From an uncultured Actinomycetes bacterium (GTDB taxonomy: Bacteria > Actinomycetota > Acidimicrobiia > Acidimicrobiales > RAAP-2): a stretch of DNA of 62,686 bases. Made by a program: the position numbers and the translations under genes. The notes under the pieces are model-generated. The model did not search any database and was not told where the DNA came from. It saw nothing but the letters and a program-made list of their open reading frames with translations. This document shows positions 18,169 to 25,450 of this stretch, in pieces (position 1 is the stretch's first letter; every line of letters starts with the position of its first letter). The stretch is taken from positions 1-62,686 of the forward strand of contig CAIORQ010000081.1 of NCBI GenBank assembly GCA_903860745.1. Reading direction: 5' to 3'.

Positions 18169-19443
18169 GTGGCCGTGGACCTCCTCGAATCCCTCATCCC
18201 GTCGGATTTCCGACGCGCCATGGACTCGTCCCTTCGACGATTCTTCCTCGGCGTCTTCGTGAATTGCTTCGCCATGGGCCTGACCCTGGCGTTCTACGTG
18301 GTCTACCTCCACAACGTCCTGCACTTCTCGACCTCCTTCGCCACGCTGCTCCTGGCCGCGTCCTCCTTCGCCGGGATCTTCGCCACCACCCTGTGGGGGG
18401 CGCTGACCGATCGCTTCGGTCCGGTGAGAGTCCTCCTCGTGGCCAGCGTCACCGACGCGGCGGCCCTGTGGTACTGGGCCCACATCCGTTCCGAGACCAC
18501 CGCGATCCTCGGCGGACTGGTCCTGGCGGTCCTGGGCGGAGCCACGTGGGGTCCGGGCAGCACGCTGCTGGTGCGCCTCACCGCGCCCGAGCATCGCCAG
18601 CGCGCCTACGGCTTCAACTTCATGATGGTGAACCTGGCGATGGGCCTGGGCGGGCTCGTGTCGGCCAGCGTGGTCGACCTGCACCACCCGATCACCTTCC
18701 GCTGGCTCTACGAGGGCGACGCCGGCGTCACGCTGGTGGCGGCGGTGATCTACGCCACCCTCTGGCGACACGGGCGAAGGTCGTCACCGAGCGGCGACGA
18801 GGACGAGACGAGGCGCGAGGGCTGGGCCACGGTCCTGCGCGACCGACGACTCGTCGTCTTCGTCCTGGCGTCCTTGGTCCTGATGCTCGGCGGCTACTCC
18901 GCGATCGACGCCGGCCTGGGGCTCTTCGTGGTCAACAACCTGCACCTGTCGGTCCACGTCATCGGCGTGTTCCTCTTCGTCGACACCGGCGTCATCGTCC
19001 TCGCGCAGCTCTTCGCCCTGAACTTCCTCGAGGGGCGTAGCCGCACCCGGGTGATGGCGGTGGTCGGGCTCCTGTGGGCGTTCTTCTGGTTGGTGCTCGC
19101 GCTCTCGCTGGCCCTGCCCGCCGCGGTCGCCATCGCCGCCATCTCGGTGGCGGTCGTGGTGTTCGCCCTCGGCGAGACGTTGATGTCCCCCCTCGGTCCC
19201 GCCATCGTCAACGAGATAGCGCCCGAACACCTGCGTGGGCGCTACAACGCGGCCCAGGGGCTCACGTGGGAGTTGGCGGGCACCCTGGCCCCCGCGATCA
19301 CCGCCGCCTTCTACGTCAGCGGCCTCTCGAACTGGTGGCCGCTCTCGGTCGCGGTGCTGGCCCTCGTCGGAGGGGCGATGATGCTCTATCTTCGACGTCG
19401 ACTCACGCCCGAAGAGGACGGACGGGTGCCCTCCCCGCGCTGA
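18169..19443 (+). CDS. MFS transporter
   Basis: 424 residues, about 12 membrane segments in two six-helix halves separated by a charged loop (residues ~203-222). The motif-A like loop DRFGPVRVLL after TM2 is a major facilitator hallmark. The closest general type is the MdtH/multidrug-export branch; substrate unknown. Start uncertain: GTG 18169 or GTG 18175, both just downstream of a TAGCGT box (18160-18165). It stands alone, followed by an AT-richer gap and the IS element. Confidence 0.8.
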   Translation: MAVDLLESLIPSDFRRAMDSSLRRFFLGVFVNCFAMGLTLAFYVVYLHNVLHFSTSFATLLLAASSFAGIFATTLWGALTDRFGPVRVLLVASVTDAAALWYWAHIRSETTAILGGLVLAVLGGATWGPGSTLLVRLTAPEHRQRAYGFNFMMVNLAMGLGGLVSASVVDLHHPITFRWLYEGDAGVTLVAAVIYATLWRHGRRSSPSGDEDETRREGWATVLRDRRLVVFVLASLVLMLGGYSAIDAGLGLFVVNNLHLSVHVIGVFLFVDTGVIVLAQLFALNFLEGRSRTRVMAVVGLLWAFFWLVLALSLALPAAVAIAAISVAVVVFALGETLMSPLGPAIVNEIAPEHLRGRYNAAQGLTWELAGTLAPAITAAFYVSGLSNWWPLSVAVLALVGGAMMLYLRRRLTPEEDGRVPSPR

Positions 19444-19994
19444 GGGTCCGGTGGGCCTTCGCGAGCTCACGACCCTTCATCAGGGCCTTCGTCGAAGTCG
19501 CGTGAAAGAGATCACTTTCTTACAAATTTGACTGTCCGAAGTAGACGTTCCCGGGAAAACTGTGGAAAAATTCTACCCTCTCATCAGCACAAACTCTGGG
19601 ACAATTCCCTCACAAATACCCTTTTTTGTGTACATCGGGCGATAGCGTCATTTCTAGTACTTGTTACCTGACAAGTATTCGCGCGTTTCCGCAGTACCGA
19701 GTACCGCAGTAGCACATGCCATTGGCGAGTCGCCCGACTGGCCGTGGTGTTGACCGAACAGAACCGCATGGTTCACTACCGAGGGGATTATCTCAATGTT
19801 TAGCCTCAATCCACCGTCGAGCTCTCGTCGTTGGTGAAGTTCGGCCATCGTGGGATCGCTGATCGTCGCGGTGGCGACACTTTTGGTAATCACCTGACAC
19901 GCGGTCGTGTCGAGCCACACTTTCGACGAGGCGTGTTACTTGTTCGCGCTGGAAGTCGCCGGGTGGTCCGCGGGCGACCTCACTGCCGAGTCGT
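19444..19994. other. AT-richer intergenic segment beside the IS element
   Basis: About 550 bp whose AT content, especially 19500-19720, is clearly higher than in neighbouring genes. Small frames of 60-88 codons exist on both strands (for example 19654-19920 minus) but I recognise none and see no good SD. It may be the left flank of the IS element, a decayed insertion or a promoter-rich spacer. I could not find a left terminal inverted repeat here. Confidence 0.4.
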
Positions 19995-21269
19995 TCAGGT
20001 CTGAAGTTTCACGAGACGCGCGAAGCACGCACTCCACTGCGCGGCCCAGGGCCAATGTGTTGGCAGGTGCAAGTGACGTCGCCTCGCATGGTTCGTGAGA
20101 CGACCGGGCACCGTGATGAACTTGCGTCGGATGGTCTTCGCGACGAGTGGTCCGGTGACACCGAGTCCGAGCGCTGCGACCCATCGCACGAGGTTGTGCG
20201 CGATGCTCGCGAGCACCGCCCACGCGGCGTTGGCGTTGAAGTCGCCCGAGGGACAGTGCTCGAGACCGGATCCTTCCTTCAAGTCCCGGATGGCGAGTTC
20301 GACGACGGCGTGACGACGGTGGTCGACGTCGAGCAAGACGGCGTCACCGACGCGGTCGGTGACGAAGGCGTGGTAGCGGTAGTCGGGGAAGAGCGCCGGA
20401 CGGGGCTCGTTGAGTTTCGTTCGGCGAACGATCAGACGCTGCCCTTGGTAGTCGGTCTCAGCGACCCAGGCCTCGCCGTTGGCGGTGTAGTCGATTGACG
20501 TCCAATCCTCCTCGTCGATCTGTTCGATCGCCCGTGTGATCACTGGGGTCTGGCGCACGGTGATCGAGTAGCGCACGTCGTGGTCCCGGCAAGCCATCAC
20601 CACGTACTTGGAGAAGAACCCCGAGTCGGCCCGTAGCGTCAAAGTGCCACTCGCGCCGGCTCGTCGCACCCGGCCCACGGTCTCTCGCACGAACCGCTGG
20701 GCACCGCGCTGGGTGTTGGCCGAGCCTTTTCGAAAACGAAGGTGCAGCACCTCACCGGTGTCGGCGCGCGTCGCCAGCACCGGGTGATAACCGAGCACGT
20801 GGGTGTAGCCGTAGCCCGCACCGTGCTTGTGGGCGCCGTGGACCTCGCAGATCGTGGAGTCGATGTCGATGGTCATCGGCGTCTCGCCCGGGCCGGCCCC
20901 GAGGGCCCAGGCGCGAGTGAGCAACTGCTCGGTGACCGAGTCGAGCTGGCGCACGTTTCCGAAGGTGAACTCGCGCAGGAACGTGCCCAGTGTCGAGGGC
21001 GCCATCACCCGGTGGCTCAACACCGCCGCGGTCGATCCCGAGCGCAGCACGTCGGCGTCGTCGATGCAGGTCCCACCGACGACGAGTGAGTGCACCAGCG
21101 TCGCGGCCCGTCGTCCCGGGAACGGCCCAACGGAGATCCTCTCGTCGCAGAGCTGCTCGAGACCGAGCTTCTCGCTGAGCAGACCGGCCAACGCGAGGCC
21201 CGCGTTGGCGACCGCGTGGTCGTCGTCGAACATCACCGACAGGTCCGAGAAAGTGTGCGAGGATTGCAT
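19995..21269 (-). mobile_element. IS1380-family transposase
   Basis: 424-residue DDE transposase from ATG 21269 (GAAGGA upstream). Segments DIDSTICEVHGAHKHG, LTLRADSGFFSK and VELAIRDLKEGSGLEH carry the presumed D, D and E; the downstream NANAAWAVLASIAHNL fits IS1380-family enzymes. The frame is open upstream to 21317. It appears full length with no frameshift, so may be active. An imperfect inverted repeat (21270-21282 / 21332-21345) frames its promoter and RBS. I could not define terminal inverted repeats or target duplications, hence the element boundaries are open. Confidence 0.88.
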
Positions 21270-21345
21270 CGAAAAGGTGTCCTTCTTTTCAGGTTGATTT
21301 GGTGTGTGGTAACACAAATTCTACCTGATGGGGACACCTTTTTCG
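21270..21345 (-). repeat. Inverted repeat enclosing the transposase promoter and covering its RBS
   Basis: CGAAAAGGTGTCC at 21270-21282 is the reverse complement, with one extra T, of GGACACCTTTTTCG at 21332-21345. The inner arm includes the transposase SD. A TAGAAT box (minus strand, 21323-21318) lies between the arms, so the element's own transcript should start inside the loop and lack the outer arm. Confidence 0.55.
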
Positions 21346-21404
21346 CGTATGGTCAGCTCTTCAGACCAGCACCTTCACGGTGGATCCAGGCTAAGGTGAG
21401 GTGT

Positions 21405-22424
21405 GTGATACTCCCCGTCCCCCGGCTGATCGACCCGTTCGCGGTCCCGTCCCTTCGGTGGGGCATCCTCGGGCCGGGCGAGATCGCCGAGTCCTGGGCG
21501 ACCACCGTTCTCGCCAATTCTAACCAGCGGATCGCTGCAGTCGCCTCCAGGACTCCGGGGCGCGCGCAGGTTTTCGCCGACATGTTCTCGGTCGCCGTGG
21601 CGCTGTCGAGTTACGAGGAGTTGGTTGCTCGTGACGACGTCGACGCCGTCTATATCGCCAATCAGCCCAACGACCACGCCGCCGCGGCGTTGCTCGCGCT
21701 CGAGGCGGGCAAGCCGGTCCTGGTGGAGAAGCCCTTCACCAAGAACGTGGCCGAAGCCGCCGCCGTGTTCGATCGGGGGCGCGAACTGGGGCTCTTGGTG
21801 ATGGAGGCGATGTGGACTCGCTACCTGCCCCAGACGGACGTCGCTCGTCAACTGGTCGCGGCGGGCGCCATCGGCGAACCACAGTTGGTGCTCACAAGTT
21901 TTTGCGAGGACAATCGAGCCGTCGCCAGGATGTGGCGCAAAGCCCACGGGAGCCCACTGTGGGACATGGGGATCTATCCCATCGCGTTGTGCCAGCTCTT
22001 CCTGGGCGAGCCGGGGGAGATCGAGGCGAGCGGCATCGTGCTCGAGAGCGGCGTGGACGCGGAGTCCACGACCTCGCTCCGGTACGACAGCGGCGCTCGG
22101 GCGGTGTTCACGGTCTCGGGCATCGCCAGCGCGCCGCTGCACGCGACGATCTCCGGTGATGAGGGGGTGATTCACCTCGGCGAACCCTTCATCTTCCCCA
22201 CGGGCGCGGGACTCGCCGGGCGGGGCATCGGGGCTCCGATCCGGTGGTGGAACGACGAGTCAGGAATTCGCCGACACGCGGGGCTGGTCTATCAGGTGAC
22301 GGCGTTCGCCCACTACCTCGAACAGGGTCTCCTCGAGTCGCCGCTGCAGAGTCACGGGGACAGCCTGGCCTGCCTGCGGGTCGCCGCGGAGATCACCCGT
22401 CGACTCGGGGCCGACCCCTACTGA
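21405..22424 (+). CDS. Gfo/Idh/MocA family oxidoreductase
   Basis: 339 residues from GTG 21405 (AAGGTGAGG upstream). N-terminal Rossmann fold RWGILGPGEIAESWA (nucleotide-binding G-x-G), then the conserved EKPF segment around residue 105 that carries the catalytic Lys, then the mixed beta-sheet domain. Typical of NAD(P)-dependent sugar, inositol or dihydrodiol dehydrogenases. The frame is open upstream into the IS element but that part is not coding. Immediate neighbour downstream is another NAD(P)-dependent enzyme, 145 bp away. Confidence 0.87.
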   Translation: MILPVPRLIDPFAVPSLRWGILGPGEIAESWATTVLANSNQRIAAVASRTPGRAQVFADMFSVAVALSSYEELVARDDVDAVYIANQPNDHAAAALLALEAGKPVLVEKPFTKNVAEAAAVFDRGRELGLLVMEAMWTRYLPQTDVARQLVAAGAIGEPQLVLTSFCEDNRAVARMWRKAHGSPLWDMGIYPIALCQLFLGEPGEIEASGIVLESGVDAESTTSLRYDSGARAVFTVSGIASAPLHATISGDEGVIHLGEPFIFPTGAGLAGRGIGAPIRWWNDESGIRRHAGLVYQVTAFAHYLEQGLLESPLQSHGDSLACLRVAAEITRRLGADPY

Positions 22425-22569
22425 TCGTGTGCGCTTCGCGCGCCGTGGTCGGGGGCAAAGGCACTTCGGCCACTCTCGGACCGTCCCAGGACAAGTACTC
22501 GAGGGGCCACGGGCGTTCGGTCGCGGACCCTTCACGTCGCTCGAAGGTCTACCCTGTCGGAGGACGAAG

Positions 22570-23457
22570 GTGACGACGATGAAGAGGCCTACGATAGCGG
22601 TGCTCGGTTTGGGCTGGATGGGCGCGGCCTTGGCTGACGCCCTGATTCGCGAGGGCCACGACGTCGTCGTGTGGAACCGTTCCGCGGCGAAGTCGGAGCC
22701 CTTCGAGGGCCGCGCCCGACGTCCAGCCACCGTTCTCGACGCGGTGCGTCAGAGTGACGTCGTGATGGTCTGCGTGAGGGACTACGACGCCTCCGACGAG
22801 ATGTTGCACACCCCAGACGTATCGGCGGCGCTGGCGGGCCGGACGCTGGTCCAGTTCTCGTCGGGTACGCCCCAGCGAGCCCGCGAGGCGGGACACTGGG
22901 CGCAGGAGTCCGGTGTCGACTACCTGGACTGCACGATGTCCGCCGGGCCACAACAAGTGGGCACCGATCAGGGGACCTTCCACTACACCGGCCCGCGGGG
23001 GCTCTTCGACTCCTTGAGCGAGCTCTTGACTCCCTTGGTCGGCACGTCAGAGTACTGCGGCGAGGAGTGGGGTTACGCAGCCGCGCTGGACTTCGCGCGA
23101 CTGGGCACCTTCACGGGAGTGTTGACGGTGCTCGGCACGGTCTTCGCGTTGATGCGCTCCGAAGGGGTGTCGATCGACGACTTCCTCCCCACCGTCCCCT
23201 TCTTGTCGCCCGAGTTCATGAAGGGCGTCGTCGCCGCCACGACGGCCGATCATTACCCTTCGGGGACGGCCACGCTGACCACCTGGGAAGCGTGGGCCGA
23301 CCAGTTCGTCGTCGCGGGACGTGAAGCCGGCGTCGACCCCCGCGTCGCCGAGGTGATTCGCGAATCCCTGTCGCGCAGCATCCGCCAGGGTCACGGCGCC
23401 GAGGACATCTACGCCATCTTCTCGGCGTTTGCCAGCGCTGCGGGACCGGGGGAGTAG
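22570..23457 (+). CDS. NAD(P)-dependent 6PGDH-fold oxidoreductase, imine-reductase-like
   Basis: 295 residues. N-terminal Rossmann domain IAVLGLGWMGAALADAL followed by VVVWNRSAAKSEP, a pattern that predicts NADP(H) preference. The middle segment DYLDCTMSAGPQQVGTDQGT resembles the loop seen in imine reductases and reductive aminases rather than the 3-hydroxyisobutyrate dehydrogenase motif, and the all-helical C-terminal dimerisation domain contains ALDFARLGTF. GTG 22570 has GGAGG at a 6-nt distance; ATG 22579 is the alternative. Physiological substrate unknown. Confidence 0.75.
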   Translation: MTTMKRPTIAVLGLGWMGAALADALIREGHDVVVWNRSAAKSEPFEGRARRPATVLDAVRQSDVVMVCVRDYDASDEMLHTPDVSAALAGRTLVQFSSGTPQRAREAGHWAQESGVDYLDCTMSAGPQQVGTDQGTFHYTGPRGLFDSLSELLTPLVGTSEYCGEEWGYAAALDFARLGTFTGVLTVLGTVFALMRSEGVSIDDFLPTVPFLSPEFMKGVVAATTADHYPSGTATLTTWEAWADQFVVAGREAGVDPRVAEVIRESLSRSIRQGHGAEDIYAIFSAFASAAGPGE

Positions 23458-23461
23458 GGCG

Positions 23462-23947
23462 ATGTCCACGGGCTACGTCATCGTGATCATCTGGGCCATC
23501 GGATTGCCGCTCACCGTGGTGCAACTGAAGAGTTTTTCGACGCGCACCAGTCGTCGCATCGCCACGCCGTCGGACTCCTCGGTCGTGCTGGCGAGGTTCA
23601 CGGGCGGGATGAGCTTCAAGCGCGTCGGCGGTGGCGGTGGCAACGCCACCACCCCTCTCGTGGCCCTCTCGCTCCTCGGCTGGGGTGTCCGTCTCGGACC
23701 GAGTCGGAGATTCCTCGAATGGGTGGTCCCAACGCTGGAGTTGCGTTACAGCGAGATCGAGGTCGTTAGCGTGGTCTCGGGACCACGGTTCAAGAACTCG
23801 GGCGTTCTCCTTCGTGCGCCCACGTCGAGCGTGATGGTGGTGATGTGGACCGCGCAGACGGCGGCTCTCACCGACGACCTGGAGCGCCATGGTGTGAGGG
23901 TCGCTCCGGGCGTGGCGAAATTCACCCGGTGGGCCGACTCCGGCTGA
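23462..23947 (+). CDS. Small membrane-anchored protein, unknown
   Basis: 161 residues, ATG 23462 located 4 bp after the previous stop, so likely co-transcribed. One N-terminal hydrophobic helix (residues 4-20), a Gly-rich stretch (GGMSFKRVGGGGG, about 49-61), then a moderately hydrophobic alpha/beta region. No family recognised. Coding character (third-position GC) matches the neighbours. Confidence 0.6.
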   Translation: MSTGYVIVIIWAIGLPLTVVQLKSFSTRTSRRIATPSDSSVVLARFTGGMSFKRVGGGGGNATTPLVALSLLGWGVRLGPSRRFLEWVVPTLELRYSEIEVVSVVSGPRFKNSGVLLRAPTSSVMVVMWTAQTAALTDDLERHGVRVAPGVAKFTRWADSG

Positions 23948-24006
23948 GCGCTGAAGGGTCAGTGACGCGACGTCGCGGTCGGCGGGGTTGCCAGCATTGT
24001 CAGGGT

Positions 24007-24012
24007 TAGGCT
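24007..24012 (+). promoter_or_regulatory. -10 element of the secreted-protein gene
   Basis: TAGGCT (TANNNT) ends exactly 6 nt before ATG 24019, and there is no SD. Confidence 0.45.
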
Positions 24013-24018
24013 TCGATC

Positions 24019-24522
24019 ATGATGACCGCTGGAGCCCACCTGCGCGGAGCTCGGGTCGCCGCGTCGCTGGTGATCGTGCTCGCGGTGTCCCTGCTCTCGC
24101 CCGCGGCACGGGGCGGCGCCGCTCCCGCGGTGCGTATCGACACCGTTGTGACGACCACCCTGCGCGTGTACGAGTTCACGACCTGGTTCAACCCGCCAGC
24201 CGTCGACATCTCGTGCGAGATCGACCACGGACTGGCCCAGGCGGGGGCGGCGACGATTGCGCAGACGATCAACCAGGCCTACTGCATGTCCTCCTCGCGT
24301 TCACTGACCCACCACGTCACCGTGTCGGCGACCGGCGTCGTCAGGCGCTGCGTCGGCGTGATGTGCGGATCGAACGCCGGTTTGGGGACGCCCAGTTTCT
24401 ACCCGGGGACCGAGGTTCGCTCGGGACCCTTCACCTGCGTGATCTCGACCCACGCGGTGACCTGTCGCGAGCACGGGGCCCGGGGCTTCGTCATCACCGC
24501 CAGGGCGATCACGTCGATCTGA
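24019..24522 (+). CDS. Secreted protein of unknown function
   Basis: 167 residues. Residues 1-34 form a signal peptide with basic start, hydrophobic core (VAASLVIVLAVSLLS) and an Ala-rich cleavage region. The mature part holds six or more Cys (CEID, YCMS, RCVGVMCG, FTCVI, TCREHG), suggesting disulfide bonds outside the cytoplasm. No recognised family. Probable leaderless transcript. It precedes the ArsR gene by 87 bp. Confidence 0.6.
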   Translation: MMTAGAHLRGARVAASLVIVLAVSLLSPAARGGAAPAVRIDTVVTTTLRVYEFTTWFNPPAVDISCEIDHGLAQAGAATIAQTINQAYCMSSSRSLTHHVTVSATGVVRRCVGVMCGSNAGLGTPSFYPGTEVRSGPFTCVISTHAVTCREHGARGFVITARAITSI

Positions 24523-24573
24523 AGTCGGTGGACCGTGGGGTCCTCGGGGAATCGGGAGAATCGGGTTTAGTGA

Positions 24574-24603
24574 TTGAGTAATTTCTAAATCCATCGATAG
24601 CAT
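24574..24603 (+). promoter_or_regulatory. Promoter of the arsR-Ehr operon
   Basis: TTGAGT (24574-24579), 18-bp spacer, TAGCAT (24598-24603). The predicted start site falls on or next to ATG 24610, so the regulator is probably translated from a leaderless mRNA. The spacer contains ATTT-CT-AAAT, a small palindrome that could be an operator half. Confidence 0.5.
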
Positions 24604-24609
24604 GGGGTG

Positions 24610-24954
24610 ATGGACGAGCCGCGCGTGGAGCAGCCTCTCTACGTGGCCAAGGCCCAGTTGTTCCGTTCCTTGAGCCACCCGGTGCGCATCCGGGTCCTGG
24701 AGCTCCTGGTGGAGGGCGAGAGACCCGTCAGCGAGTTGCGCGACGCAGTGGGAGTCGAGGCGTCGTCGCTCTCCCAGCACCTCAACGTCCTCAAGCATTC
24801 GGGACTCGTCGCATCGCGGCGACGCGCCAACGTGGTGACCTACCGGATCACCGACCATAGTGTCGCGGAGTTCTTGGCGACGGCGCGACGGGTGATGGCC
24901 GCCACGATGGGGCACACCCGCTCGACGCTCGAACATCTCGAGTCCCAGCAATGA
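24610..24954 (+). CDS. ArsR-family winged-helix regulator
   Basis: 114 residues. Winged HTH visible: LFRSLSHPVRIRVLELL, recognition helix region VEASSLSQHLNVLKHSGLV, wing ASRRRANVVTYRI. It has no cysteine at all, so a thiol-based arsenic/cadmium site is excluded; the C-terminal helix holds several His/Asp/Glu residues but not at the SmtB alpha5 spacing. Its stop overlaps the next ATG by 4 bp (ATGA), tying the regulator to the hydrogenase-like operon that it most likely autoregulates. An in-frame GTG at 24607 is the alternative start. Confidence 0.88.
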   Translation: MDEPRVEQPLYVAKAQLFRSLSHPVRIRVLELLVEGERPVSELRDAVGVEASSLSQHLNVLKHSGLVASRRRANVVTYRITDHSVAEFLATARRVMAATMGHTRSTLEHLESQQ

Positions 24955-25448
24955 GCGATCCCGCTACTCCGCGACGATCATGGGCGTGGCGGGGACTGTG
25001 GCATCGGCCGCTCTCCGAGCGCGTCACGCAACGGCCGCCCCAGGTCACCGGGGTCTCTCTGCGGGGTTCGCTGCAACTGCGTCACGTCGATGCCGGTTCG
25101 TGCAACGGCTGTGAGGTGGAGATCGCCTCGGCCATGGCGCCGCACTACGACGTCGCCCAGTACGGCATCCGCCTGGTGGCCTCACCCCGACACGCCGACG
25201 GGCTCCTGGTCACGGGCGTGGTGACCCAGAACATGGAGGGCCCCCTGCGCCAGACCCTGGCCGCGGTACCGCGTCCCTCGGTGGTGGTGGCCTGCGGTGA
25301 CTGCGCCATCAACGGCGGCATCTTCCGCGACGCCTACGCGGTCGTCGGATCGGTGGGGGAGTTGGTCGAGACTCAGGTCGAGATCCCCGGCTGCCCACCG
25401 CACCCGCGCGACATCGTCGCCGCCTTGCGAAGCCTGAGCGGTCGCTAG
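24951..25448 (+). CDS. Small iron-sulfur subunit of an Ehr / group 4 hydrogenase-like complex (NuoB/HycG type)
   Basis: 165 residues. Cytoplasmic-face subunit that carries the proximal [4Fe-4S] cluster in complex I and group 4 hydrogenases. Ligand cysteines are present: C51 and C54 (GSCNGCEVEI), C118 (GDCAINGGIF) and C148 (PGCPPHP); C115 is an extra Cys. A membrane-proximal N-terminal 35-residue extension is rich in Arg and Trp. Overlaps arsR by ATGA; the next gene starts 2 bp after its stop. The intact cluster site shows that the complex still handles electrons although its large subunit has lost NiFe ligands. Confidence 0.88.
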   Translation: MSDPATPRRSWAWRGLWHRPLSERVTQRPPQVTGVSLRGSLQLRHVDAGSCNGCEVEIASAMAPHYDVAQYGIRLVASPRHADGLLVTGVVTQNMEGPLRQTLAAVPRPSVVVACGDCAINGGIFRDAYAVVGSVGELVETQVEIPGCPPHPRDIVAALRSLSGR

Positions 25449-25450
25449 CG

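Noticed and set aside
18169-19443. Long frames antisense to the MFS gene and similar large shadow frames elsewhere (e.g. 2981-4336, 25637-27247)
   Set aside because: High-GC bias leaves long antisense frames open; the His/Arg/Asp/Gly-rich products are typical artefacts of reverse-strand translation.
19654-19920. Small minus-strand ORF of 88 codons in the AT-rich flank
   Set aside because: No SD, no family resemblance, and composition unlike the host genes.
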